Notes under the pieces: generated by a model
Database searches by the model: none
What the model was told of the DNA's origin: nothing
The model's input: the letters and a program-made list of their open reading frames with translations, nothing else
Shown: positions 6,600 through 14,621 of the stretch, one piece after another
How positions within the stretch are numbered: the first letter of the stretch is position 1
How the letters are laid out: each line of letters begins with the position of its first letter
Translations under genes and position numbers: made by a program
Assembly: GCA_017549665.1 (NCBI GenBank)
Contig: JAFYUD010000112.1
Coordinates: forward strand, 1 to 21,538
DNA: 21,538 bases
Direction of reading: 5' to 3'
Origin: Clostridia bacterium
Lineage (GTDB): Bacteria; Bacillota_A; Clostridia; Oscillospirales; Acutalibacteraceae

Positions 6600-7842
6600 A
6601 TAATACTATCTTTCTTAACTTTTTTCTGATATCGTCGTCACTTATTTCATGCACACCCTCGATAACGTCAATATCCATATCCTTTGCACGCTGTCTGATA
6701 TGAATTTTTGACTCTTCGGGTACATTACCCATGTATGAGCAGACAAGGACAGTCTTCACATAAGGGCCTCCGAATCGCTCGGCAACAGCCTTGATTTTAT
6801 AAAGCTCCTCGTCCTCTACACGTCCGTTTTTACAGGAAATAAACACCGGCTGAAGCCCGTGCATAAGCACCACATCAACCTCATTGACGGTATCCTTTAT
6901 ACTTTCACTGCCTGTATGTATCATCGCATCCCAATCAATATACACGCCCGTTTCGGCATCTGTATAGACAGCATTACCCTCCGGATCCTTGCATGTAAGA
7001 GACAGAATAAGAATTGCGACCTCAAGAATTGTGCCCGATTTACGGAGAAGACGTTTTATCTGATGATCCTTGATTGCAAATGAGATATATTCTCCCGAAT
7101 CCTCAAGACCTGCAATAACACCAAGCTTCACAAGCTCATCAGCAACATCCTCGACCCATGCAAACTCCTGACCTTTCTTTTTCATTTTGTTTGCAATTTC
7201 TGTCCGTGAAGCAGTCAGATACAGACCATTTTCACCTGAATCCAGGCTGATGACTGCAGCCACAGTATTTATCATTGCGTTCCATCTGCCGGGATTTCTC
7301 TTGCACAGATGCCATAACGCCATTACGTCCGAAACGAATTCATCCGTAAGATGCCACAGATGCGTGTCATATTTTGAATTACGCATCAGCGTGCCGCCGT
7401 AAAGAGCAATATTATCCTCCACGGTAATTTCAGGCTCACCCTCATAAGGAATTATTCCGTCACTGTCACAGTCAAAAATCGAGCCTGTGGAAATATTGAA
7501 TCTGTGCATCTGAATCTGTTTTTCGTCCTTATAACGCTCGTAGACGATACCCATTGCCACAAGCACGAGGTCCTCTCCGCCCGTCAGGTCAAAAACACAG
7601 TAATCATCCTCAAGAACAATTTTCTCAAGAATTCCCACAACATTCGAAATACTGTTACGGTTGATATTCACATACTCAAGCTCTATATCAAGCTTCTTCC
7701 TTCTGAGGAAACGTTCATAGTGTTCCTTGTATTTATTCATCGTTTTTTTGTCACCGATAAAAATGATTTTATCCGGCTCCATAGTAATACAGCTTACCAT
7801 ATTATCAATTGAAACTTTATCAAAAAATTCAACAACCGTCAT
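6598..7842 (-). CDS. CARF-domain nuclease of the Card1/Can2 (DUF1887) type
   Basis: 414 residues. The N-terminal CARF-like Rossmann domain (about 1-135) has strand DKIIFIGD followed by VFDLTGGEDLV (TGGE at 87-90), the position where cyclic oligoadenylate is held in the family. A winged-helix-like linker follows (about 165-260, TASRTEIANKM). The C-terminal restriction-endonuclease-like domain has GTILE (Glu274), NEVDVVLMHG (Asp323) and PVFISCKNG (Lys338), matching the E...D...xxK core. VC1899 and Card1 share this CARF-HTH-nuclease order. In type III CRISPR systems such proteins cut DNA and RNA once the Cas10 second messenger binds. No cas gene or repeat array is in the window, so its activator is unknown. 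GGTGATAA precedes the ATG. It is soluble and cytoplasmic. Confidence 0.88.
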   Translation of the reverse strand: MTVVEFFDKVSIDNMVSCITMEPDKIIFIGDKKTMNKYKEHYERFLRRKKLDIELEYVNINRNSISNVVGILEKIVLEDDYCVFDLTGGEDLVLVAMGIVYERYKDEKQIQMHRFNISTGSIFDCDSDGIIPYEGEPEITVEDNIALYGGTLMRNSKYDTHLWHLTDEFVSDVMALWHLCKRNPGRWNAMINTVAAVISLDSGENGLYLTASRTEIANKMKKKGQEFAWVEDVADELVKLGVIAGLEDSGEYISFAIKDHQIKRLLRKSGTILEVAILILSLTCKDPEGNAVYTDAETGVYIDWDAMIHTGSESIKDTVNEVDVVLMHGLQPVFISCKNGRVEDEELYKIKAVAERFGGPYVKTVLVCSYMGNVPEESKIHIRQRAKDMDIDVIEGVHEISDDDIRKKLRKIVL

Positions 7843-7879
7843 TTTATCACCATTTTCTCCGTAACATTATGTTATCTCA

Positions 7880-7888
7880 ATTATAACA
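7880..7888 (-). promoter_or_regulatory. Extended -10 promoter of the CARF nuclease gene
   Basis: On the minus strand TGTTATAAT (TG-n-TATAAT) ends about 37 bases before the ATG. The -35 region is poor, as is usual for extended -10 promoters. It gives the nuclease its own low-level transcription independent of malQ upstream; no clear terminator separates malQ from this gene, so some readthrough is possible. Confidence 0.65.
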
Positions 7889-7919
7889 CTTACAAGGCAG
7901 GATATTGTAAATTACATTA

Positions 7920-9425
7920 TCAGCCTCGTCTGAACAATGTATTTATCTTTCTGAAATACTCACTGTCCATACTGTTGATTGTATCTTTTGTTGTTCTGAA
8001 TCTCCAGTTCTTTTCGGGCACTCCGGGGATATTCATTCTCGCATCCGAGCCGAAGCCGCACATATCCTGAAATGCAATAATTGCAGTTTCCGAGGCTGAG
8101 CGCCATACTGTTTCAATAACCTTACGGCAGCTCTTTGAATAATATCCGCCGTCACCCCAGTTGTCACCCTCAAAACCGATGTAATCAAGAGCAAAACGAC
8201 GCTCCTTCTCCCCTGCTTCCCAGAGCCAGCCGAGAATAGTGTTATTGTCGTGAGTGCCAACGTAATTGACAGAATTTCTCTGTGCATTATGAGGCATATG
8301 AGAAGAATCACCGTCAGGATCAAAACCGAACTGAACAACCTTCATTCCGGGGAATTTTGTATCTTCAAGAAGCTTTACAACGTCTTCACCGAAAACACCC
8401 AGGTCTTCTGCAATGATAGGAGCATCGGGGAACTTTCTGAAAACCTTTTTAAAAAGCTTCATGCCGGGTCCCTGCTTCCACTCTCCTGTCTTTGCAGTTT
8501 CAGCATCAGCAGGTACTTCCCAGTAGCTTGCAAATGCTCTGAAATGATCAATTCTGACAACATCATAAACAGAAAGGGCATTTCCGATTCTTTCAAGCCA
8601 CCATTTGTAACCATCCTTATCCATAGCTGCCCAGTTATAGATAGGATTACCCCACAGCTGACCGTCAGCACTGAAATAATCAGGAGGTACGCCTGCCACC
8701 TTTTCAGGGCAGAGCTTTTCGTCATCAATAAGAAACATGGGCAGATTTGACCACACATCCACACTGTCCATTGCAACGTAAATGGGCATATCACCGATAA
8801 TCTTTATACCCTTTGAATTAGCATAATCCTTGAGCTTCTGCCACTGTGTGAAGAATATATACTGACAGAATTTCCAGAATGCAGAGCGTTCTGCATAGTC
8901 ATGTCTGTGTCTTCTCTTGAAAATATCATAACGGGCAAAATCCTCATCCCATTCCCACCAGGGACGGAAATCATTGGCTTCCTTCACTGCCATAAAATAT
9001 GAGAAGGTTGTAAGCCACTTGTGTTCAGCTTCAAAATCCTTGATTTTCTGTGCAAGTTCAGTGTCAATTCTTGAAAATGCAGTTTTCAGAAGAGCAAGTC
9101 GTGCTTTTTTCGCAAAATCAAAATCAGCAGTATAGGGAGTGCCGTCATAAACATTGGTCCTTGCTTCATCTGCTGTGCAAAGTCCCATTTCCACAAGCCC
9201 CATAGGGTCAATGAAAAGAATATTTCCTGCAAATGCTGATGCAGAGCAATACGGAGAATTTGCATCATCAACAGGATTAAAGGGTAAAACCTGCCAGTAT
9301 GAAAATTTCATTTCAGCAAGCTTATCTGCAAAATCATAACAATTTTTATCAAAAACACCGATACCGTAATCAGAAGGTATTGAGCTTATATGCATAAGCA
9401 CACCGGCACCTCGTTTATTGAACAT
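7920..9425 (-). CDS. malQ: 4-alpha-glucanotransferase (amylomaltase, GH77)
   Basis: 501 residues from the ATG at 9425, preceded by GAGGTGATT; an upstream in-frame start at 9458 lacks support. The enzyme moves maltodextrin segments between alpha-1,4-glucans and releases glucose; it acts in the cytoplasm. GH77 hallmarks are in place: RGAGVLMHISSIPSDYGIG at the N terminus, then VVRIDHFRAF with the nucleophile Asp293, IIAEDLG with acid/base Glu340 and VGTHDNNT with Asp393. It also has GDMPIYVAMDSVDVW and PPDYFSADGQLWGNP. Full length for the short bacterial form. It lies directly downstream of the GH63-like glycosidase on the same strand but has its own promoter and is separated from it by a terminator. 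Confidence 0.97.
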   Translation of the reverse strand: MFNKRGAGVLMHISSIPSDYGIGVFDKNCYDFADKLAEMKFSYWQVLPFNPVDDANSPYCSASAFAGNILFIDPMGLVEMGLCTADEARTNVYDGTPYTADFDFAKKARLALLKTAFSRIDTELAQKIKDFEAEHKWLTTFSYFMAVKEANDFRPWWEWDEDFARYDIFKRRHRHDYAERSAFWKFCQYIFFTQWQKLKDYANSKGIKIIGDMPIYVAMDSVDVWSNLPMFLIDDEKLCPEKVAGVPPDYFSADGQLWGNPIYNWAAMDKDGYKWWLERIGNALSVYDVVRIDHFRAFASYWEVPADAETAKTGEWKQGPGMKLFKKVFRKFPDAPIIAEDLGVFGEDVVKLLEDTKFPGMKVVQFGFDPDGDSSHMPHNAQRNSVNYVGTHDNNTILGWLWEAGEKERRFALDYIGFEGDNWGDGGYYSKSCRKVIETVWRSASETAIIAFQDMCGFGSDARMNIPGVPEKNWRFRTTKDTINSMDSEYFRKINTLFRRG

Positions 9426-9458
9426 GGGAATCACCTCAGAAAGTAAAATAACACACAA

Positions 9459-9487
9459 ATTTTATCATATTCAATAAAAAAAATCAA
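9459..9487 (-). promoter_or_regulatory. Sigma-A promoter of malQ
   Basis: On the minus strand TTGATT (9482-9487), a 17-base spacer and TAAAAT (9459-9464), with TG one base before the -10. Predicted transcription start near 9452, leader about 27 bases. No operator or CcpA-like site was identified. Confidence 0.7.
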
Positions 9488-9510
9488 CAAAAAGAGATGA
9501 AATTGATTCA

Positions 9511-9544
9511 AAAAAGCAAAAATTCCCGTATTTCTACGGGAATT
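9511..9544 (-). terminator. Terminator after the GH63-like gene
   Basis: A perfect 10-bp stem AATTCCCGTA/TACGGGAATT (9521-9530 with 9535-9544) has a 4-base loop. On the minus strand it is followed by TTTTTGCTTTTTT. It separates the large glycosidase from malQ. Confidence 0.88.
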
Positions 9545-9553
9545 CATAGTGTT

Positions 9554-12313
9554 TTATGAAATTTTCAGTGTATGTACTTCATTGTCACTTACTGACATTT
9601 CAATCTCAAGTGTGCCCTTGAAACGCTCGTTGTAAGCAAGCTCTTTGCCGTCAAGTGTGACTGTATATTTCTTATTTTCATCATCATTCATTGTTGCGAT
9701 AACAGTGAATTTTTCATTATTGCCGAAATATGTGAAATCACAATCAAGCTTTGTATTGTCATCACTGAATTCAGATTTATCAACCCATGTATCAAAGCCT
9801 GTATTGAGTGTACCTGCCTTGAAATATGCATTTGCCCACATTGTAATGGGTGTTGAAAGACCGCCGAAATTATGGAACCAGCCGCCTCTGCCTGTTACGA
9901 CATTGACCATTTCAAATGTGTAATATGAATAGTCAACTTCTCTCTTCCAGATATCAAGGGCAAGCTGTGCAATCTTATAAGCAAAGTCACTTTCAGCCAT
10001 ATCAAGCATTGACTTCCAGATAAACCACTGATGGGGGAACCATACATTACCGTTCCAGTAACCGTTTACCATGAAATAGCCTGCTGTCATATCAACTGCG
10101 CTGATACCGTAAGGTGAAAGCATCTCTTTTTCACTCTTGAGATGAGCAAGAATAGCCTTTTTCTGTTCTTCATTACAAGCGCCTGCAATAATGGGATATA
10201 TTCCGTCAAGACCCTTATTGAGATTTTCTCCGTCTGCGGTGCGCATAAGCTCACCTGTAGGATTATAATCCTTATCGTGAAGCACATAGCCGTAATATCC
10301 GCTTTCAGCATCCCATGCATGATCTGTCAGAGCTGCAGTAAGCTTTGCAATATCCTCATCATAAACCTTCACATCATCTGTCTTACCAAGCTTTGCGGCA
10401 GCCATCTTAAGAATTTTACCGCATCTGATAAGCTGAGATGTTGAAAGCACGGAGCCTGTTGTATCACGGATATTTCTGTCCATCATAGCAACCTGAGCAG
10501 GATAATCATCCATGCCGCTTGTTGAATAGAAATAGTCATAAGTTGTTGTAAGGCCGCTCTTAAGTTTTGCTGTTGTTGAGCCTCTGACCTTACCTGCAAG
10601 GAAATCATAATAAAGCTTTACTCCGGGATAAAGCTCAAGAAGCTTTGTCTTGTCATTTCTGCGTTTGAGCATTTCAAGCCACAGATACATCTGCACGGGC
10701 ACCGGTGAGCCGTGATGCAGGAACGCATAATCGGGATTGCTTTCGTCACTGAGATAAGTCTCAAGGCTGTAATCTGCAAATCTTTCGGAATAGTCATTCA
10801 TACCAAGACCGATAAAGCCTGAGTCCCATGTATAAAGGCAGTCCCAACGCTTACCGGGGGTGTGATGAATGATATATTCACCGTGCTTGTAAATGGGATA
10901 AACGGCATTGACCATAACCGTTGACTTGAGAATTTCACAGCTGAGTGAATACTTCTCGCCGTCCTTATTGAGCTTTACGTGCTCGGCTTCCTTCATTCTT
11001 TCGTTATAGATATTTTCATATTCCTGAGCTGAAAGATACTCTGTTTCACCCTTTGAAAGTACAGCATACTCTATATACTCTGAATCAGGATCAATAAACA
11101 ATGTATGAACAATCGCATTGTGGAAGAAGCCGTCATCACTGTGCTTTCTTGAAAATGCACCTGTAAAGCTTTCGGTTACATCGTCAAATGTAACGTCTGA
11201 ATTTGAAAGTCTTGCAGTCATACAGTCTTCAAGTGCGCCTGTTTCAATTCTTCTGTAACGAGTATTATCATTGAATGTGCGAAGAGTGAAAACACCGTCA
11301 ACACCTGCATATCTGCAGGTTGAAATATAACCCTTATCGCACTTTTCTTCCGTGATTTCGGGCATGAATTCATAAGGAGTCATTACTGCGCTGACTTTGT
11401 GCGCATCTTCTTTTTCAGTAATACAGAAGAAGTCAAACTCTGCAGCGCCGGTACCAAGACCTTCAAGAGAAAGTCTGAATTCTCCCTTTTCAACAGCGCC
11501 AAGCTCAACGAGCATGATTTCAGGATCGTCACAGGGAGTAAAATCAACCTGTTTTCCGTTCACAAGGAAGGAAGCAGTTTTTTCACTGTTGATAAGATTT
11601 ACACCGACCATTTCACCCTGAACATAGTGAATATCACTTGTGCGGTATCTTATAACAAGAACTGCATTTTCATAGTCATTTTTACAGTCGATCACAAACT
11701 GTGCCTTATCCCCCTTTTCTGCGCCGAAGGGAGGGATATATCTGTGCGGCATGTGCCACTTGTTTGCTCTGTCACCGAGACCGAAGCCGCCCGTAAAACG
11801 GTTGTCTGCAAACTCTCCCTTTTTAAATCCGTCTGCATTTTCACCGTCCCAGGGTCTTGCCGTTGCATACTCATAAAGCACGTAATCAAGAGCATTCTTA
11901 TACTCACACTTTTCAGGAAGAGAAAGCGCACAGTATGACGGTGTGGGATATTCAATTGAGCTGAAATAGTTAACAAGACAATTCTGCATAAGCTCAGAAT
12001 TGTTCACGAATTTTGTACGGATAAGGGTGCTTTCATCAGAAAGTCTTACGTAAGAAACCTCTGCGTAAACCTTGTCTTTCCACTCAAGATCATGTCTGTA
12101 TGTAAAAACGGAGTAATCAGGTGAGCATCTCCAGGGATGGCAGCCTGAAGGAAGTGTTACGTTGGGAACTTTTATATCACCGCCGAAAACTGCAGGCACG
12201 GTTGTCACGTCGAAACGGACACCCTTTGCAAAATCATGGTCTGCAATGCGTGATATGCCCATATATTTTTTGCCGTAAGGACCCCATGCAGGGAATGCGT
12301 GAGAATATATCAT
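9554..12313 (-). CDS. Large cytoplasmic glycoside hydrolase with (alpha/alpha)6 barrel, GH63-like
   Basis: 919 residues from the ATG at 12313, about 10 bases after AAAGGAAAA; an in-frame GTG at 12319 is possible but too close. No signal peptide. The N-terminal half (about 1-460) is beta-sandwich-like with Trp- and Tyr-rich stretches. The C-terminal half (about 465-840) carries the barrel motifs TWDSGF (495-500), SGMDDYP (599-605), YWNGNVWFPHQWF (752-764), TFEMVN (Glu801) and WFHNFGG. The WDS, MDD and WNG-W motifs are characteristic of GH63/GH37-related clan GH-G enzymes, which invert alpha-glucosidic bonds; the second Asp of MDD is a likely general acid and Glu801 a likely base. A small beta domain closes the protein. 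The substrate cannot be read from the sequence. Location next to malQ suggests an alpha-glucan or oligosaccharide. Confidence 0.82.
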   Translation of the reverse strand: MIYSHAFPAWGPYGKKYMGISRIADHDFAKGVRFDVTTVPAVFGGDIKVPNVTLPSGCHPWRCSPDYSVFTYRHDLEWKDKVYAEVSYVRLSDESTLIRTKFVNNSELMQNCLVNYFSSIEYPTPSYCALSLPEKCEYKNALDYVLYEYATARPWDGENADGFKKGEFADNRFTGGFGLGDRANKWHMPHRYIPPFGAEKGDKAQFVIDCKNDYENAVLVIRYRTSDIHYVQGEMVGVNLINSEKTASFLVNGKQVDFTPCDDPEIMLVELGAVEKGEFRLSLEGLGTGAAEFDFFCITEKEDAHKVSAVMTPYEFMPEITEEKCDKGYISTCRYAGVDGVFTLRTFNDNTRYRRIETGALEDCMTARLSNSDVTFDDVTESFTGAFSRKHSDDGFFHNAIVHTLFIDPDSEYIEYAVLSKGETEYLSAQEYENIYNERMKEAEHVKLNKDGEKYSLSCEILKSTVMVNAVYPIYKHGEYIIHHTPGKRWDCLYTWDSGFIGLGMNDYSERFADYSLETYLSDESNPDYAFLHHGSPVPVQMYLWLEMLKRRNDKTKLLELYPGVKLYYDFLAGKVRGSTTAKLKSGLTTTYDYFYSTSGMDDYPAQVAMMDRNIRDTTGSVLSTSQLIRCGKILKMAAAKLGKTDDVKVYDEDIAKLTAALTDHAWDAESGYYGYVLHDKDYNPTGELMRTADGENLNKGLDGIYPIIAGACNEEQKKAILAHLKSEKEMLSPYGISAVDMTAGYFMVNGYWNGNVWFPHQWFIWKSMLDMAESDFAYKIAQLALDIWKREVDYSYYTFEMVNVVTGRGGWFHNFGGLSTPITMWANAYFKAGTLNTGFDTWVDKSEFSDDNTKLDCDFTYFGNNEKFTVIATMNDDENKKYTVTLDGKELAYNERFKGTLEIEMSVSDNEVHTLKIS

Positions 12314-12346
12314 AGTCACTTTTCCTTTTTTGTTTAGTTTTGAATA

Positions 12347-12375
12347 ATTGTAACATATGTACGGATTTCATGCAA
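12347..12375 (-). promoter_or_regulatory. Sigma-A promoter of the GH63-like gene
   Basis: On the minus strand TTGCAT (12370-12375), a 17-base spacer and TACAAT (12347-12352) with an extended TG. It lies back to back with the promoter of the plus-strand membrane protein gene, whose -35 is also TTGCAT; the two -35 elements are 20 bases apart. Confidence 0.75.
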
Positions 12376-12395
12376 TATAAATCATAAACTTTTTA

Positions 12396-12424
12396 TTGCA
12401 TATACTCAACAAATGTGCTAAAAT
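12396..12424 (+). promoter_or_regulatory. Sigma-A promoter of the YjdF-like membrane protein gene
   Basis: TTGCAT (12396-12401), a 17-base spacer and TAAAAT (12419-12424), preceded by TG-C. Start expected near 12431, about 25 bases before the ATG, with AGGAG in the leader. Confidence 0.75.
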
Positions 12425-12455
12425 AATATGAGATAAATTTCAGGAGAAAAAATTA

Positions 12456-13157
12456 ATGAAAAAATTGAACAATATTACACCAATACCGAAATCACATGAG
12501 ATTTTCTGGTGGATATGCAGAGGAATCATGGTGCTGTGCTCCATATACGGCATACTCAACAACTCTGTAACAATGTATCTTATGGGCGTTTTCTGCGTGG
12601 CGTTTTCGCATCTGTGGGATATGTTCCAGCTTTTCGGAGGAAAATCCTTCATAACGAGAGTTGACTTCTTCGCACAGACGATTCTCAACGTTTTCCTTGT
12701 GTATTCCGTCGGTGTCTACATGATGAACACAAGAACAAACATCCATTTCTTTGACATTCTTTCACACTCAGGCTCAGGCTTCATCGCAACATGGTTTGCA
12801 TATGATTTTGCAGTAGTCTTCCAGGGCAAGAAAAGACACTTGAGTCCTGCTCTTGCGTCGTTTTTCTCATTCACATTCTCAATGTTCATAGCTGTTGCGT
12901 GGGAATTGTACGAGTTCACAATGGACAGAGTCTACGGCTATATGCTGCAGACGTCACCGGTCATTTCCGAGCAGGGTCTTGTTGATACAATGGAAGACTT
13001 CATCTGCTGTGTTGCAGGCTCACTTATCGGACTTTTCGCAGTTGCATTCTACAGAAACGGAATCATCGGCAAAAACAGAAAGCAGCTCAGAGCAGAAGTT
13101 GTGGCTCGTTCAAAGCAGGACAGAAAAGAAGAGCTTGAATTTCTCGGAATTGAATAA
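12456..13157 (+). CDS. Polytopic membrane protein, YjdF/DUF2238-like
   Basis: 233 residues; AGGAG nine bases before the ATG. Roughly six hydrophobic segments are visible (about 16-34, 38-56, 70-88, 97-117, 126-146 and 182-204). Conserved polar residues sit in or near the membrane: FSHLWDMF, FDILSHSGSGF, AWELYEF, and DTMEDFICCVAGSLIG near the C terminus. The His/Gly, Trp-Glu and Asp-Thr-Met-x-Asp pattern is shared with YjdF/DUF2238 proteins, whose function is not established. The C terminus is a basic cytoplasmic tail. It has its own promoter and terminator, so it is a single-gene unit divergent from the glycosidase. The family call is by motif and topology only. Confidence 0.78.
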   Translation: MKKLNNITPIPKSHEIFWWICRGIMVLCSIYGILNNSVTMYLMGVFCVAFSHLWDMFQLFGGKSFITRVDFFAQTILNVFLVYSVGVYMMNTRTNIHFFDILSHSGSGFIATWFAYDFAVVFQGKKRHLSPALASFFSFTFSMFIAVAWELYEFTMDRVYGYMLQTSPVISEQGLVDTMEDFICCVAGSLIGLFAVAFYRNGIIGKNRKQLRAEVVARSKQDRKEELEFLGIE

Positions 13158-13172
13158 TTGATAAAGATTAAA

Positions 13173-13201
13173 GCCGTTCAGTTGCCTGAACGACTTTTTT
13201 T
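13173..13201 (+). terminator. Terminator after the YjdF-like gene
   Basis: CGTTCAG/CTGAACG (13175-13181 with 13186-13192), extended by one further pair across a mismatch, is followed by seven Ts. The last bases overlap the stop codon of the converging gene at 13200. Confidence 0.85.
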
Positions 13202-14612
13202 ACTTTATTTTGACTAAGAATGTAACAGAATAATCCTGCCAGTGTGCTGTCACATAAGTTTCACCTTTTGCCTTAGGAATTATCTTATCATCATCGACAG
13301 CTATTATATTTTCATCAAAATCCGTAAGAGTAATCCCGTTTCTGACCCGTTTATCATCCTTATTACCGTCATATCTGTAAACCTCCGCACTGAAAGCACC
13401 GTCTTCAAGGTTTTTTTCATAAATATGAGGATCGGTAGTTATACCTGCAGTTGTACGGTAAACAGATTTTGAAACAGGGCTGAATTCTTCCTTCACATTG
13501 TCATTTTCCGTATCACTGAAATCAGGACTGTCAATCAGCGAAAAAGTGACCTGCTGAATTCTTGTTGCCCATGTGCCGAAGTTTTCACCGTAAGCATACG
13601 AAAGATAAACGTCGTCGTTCAGCCGTATATGACCGTTTTCTCTTGAAGTAATACCGCAATTATGAAGATTATGTATAGTATTTGTTTTAAGGAAATATGA
13701 ATTTTCGAACTCTGTTCCGTCATCTGACACATACACCTTGATATAGCTGTCGGTTGTGAATCTGGACGCAGTTGAAACAGCAATGAATTTGCCGTAATCC
13801 TCAATATACTTCACGTCAGAAGAATCGGTATCACCCTGAACATGGTCTATTGCAACACCTGTATATTCGAGAGTTGCAGGCCAGTTTTCATCATTTGCAT
13901 CTGCAAGAGAAAGCCGGGTCTGATTCAGTTCATTTTCACGCCATGTGTAATAGAGATATAAGGTGTCATCGAGAACTACCATTGACGGCTCACCGGCACC
14001 GTAAGACCCGGGATTTCCTGTATATGTGATTACAGGCGCAGGTTTTCCGCCCCAGCCGTTACCGTTCCATTTTTCATAAGGACCGTCGATATTCTTACTT
14101 CTTGCAACAAACACATCATTATTGACTCCGCCGTCAGTAGCAGTTGACGTATATGCAAGGTAATAATACCCGCCGAACCTCACTATACCCGGATCGCAGC
14201 AGGAATAGAAATCGGCTGAATCAGGTGTAGGTGCAAGCACTGATTTCTCCGATGTCCAGCTTTTTCCGCCGTCAGGTGAATGTCTGTAAAAAATATAATC
14301 CCATTCGTCAAAAATACCGGGAGCTGAGAAAAAGGCATCAATACTGCCGTCAGCATTTCTGATTAAAGTCGGACCGTAACGGTAAACATAGCTCTGATTT
14401 TTTGCAGGAGTATAAATATCATTGCCCGTATCTGAAGCAACCATTCTGACATATTTTTCTCCGTCAGGAGCAACAGACAATTCTTCATCGGTGTATACTC
14501 TGTTTTCAAGAGGAGTATATTCAACAGTTTTTTTATTTACAGATAAAAAACCGAACACAATAACGCCCGCAACAATAAGACAAGCGATGACAATTATAAT
14601 TAATTTTTTCAT
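13200..14612 (-). CDS. Membrane-anchored five-bladed beta-propeller protein, GH43-like, with C-terminal Big2-like domain
   Basis: 470 residues. Residues 4-24 form a hydrophobic anchor without a cysteine lipobox, so the protein is probably exported and held by an uncleaved N-terminal helix. Residues 75-400 show propeller blades as in glycosidase clan GH-F and related families: RYGPTLIRNADGSIDAFFS, HSPDGGKSWT, CCDPGIVRFGGYYYLAYTS (Asp140) and GAGEPSMVVLDDTLYLYYT (Glu208). The Asp in CCDPG and the Glu in GEPSMV are candidate catalytic acids, but the usual Asp at the first blade is replaced (YGP), so activity is uncertain. Residues about 420-470 resemble a bacterial Ig-like (Big2) domain. It starts nine bases after the monophosphatase-family gene and should share its transcript. 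Confidence 0.75.
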   Translation of the reverse strand: MKKLIIIVIACLIVAGVIVFGFLSVNKKTVEYTPLENRVYTDEELSVAPDGEKYVRMVASDTGNDIYTPAKNQSYVYRYGPTLIRNADGSIDAFFSAPGIFDEWDYIFYRHSPDGGKSWTSEKSVLAPTPDSADFYSCCDPGIVRFGGYYYLAYTSTATDGGVNNDVFVARSKNIDGPYEKWNGNGWGGKPAPVITYTGNPGSYGAGEPSMVVLDDTLYLYYTWRENELNQTRLSLADANDENWPATLEYTGVAIDHVQGDTDSSDVKYIEDYGKFIAVSTASRFTTDSYIKVYVSDDGTEFENSYFLKTNTIHNLHNCGITSRENGHIRLNDDVYLSYAYGENFGTWATRIQQVTFSLIDSPDFSDTENDNVKEEFSPVSKSVYRTTAGITTDPHIYEKNLEDGAFSAEVYRYDGNKDDKRVRNGITLTDFDENIIAVDDDKIIPKAKGETYVTAHWQDYSVTFLVKIK

Positions 14613-14621
14613 AACATCATC

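Noticed and set aside
5893..7842. PHP enzyme and CARF nuclease as a two-gene defence module
   Set aside because: They are convergent with a shared terminator and have separate promoters; nothing in the sequence links their function.
8250..8750. Plus-strand frame opposite malQ
   Set aside because: It lies fully within malQ, whose catalytic motifs are certain, and has no start signal.
11399..11938. Long plus-strand frame antisense to the GH63-like gene
   Set aside because: No ribosome binding site and low-complexity composition; it mirrors the codons of a clear glycosidase on the other strand.
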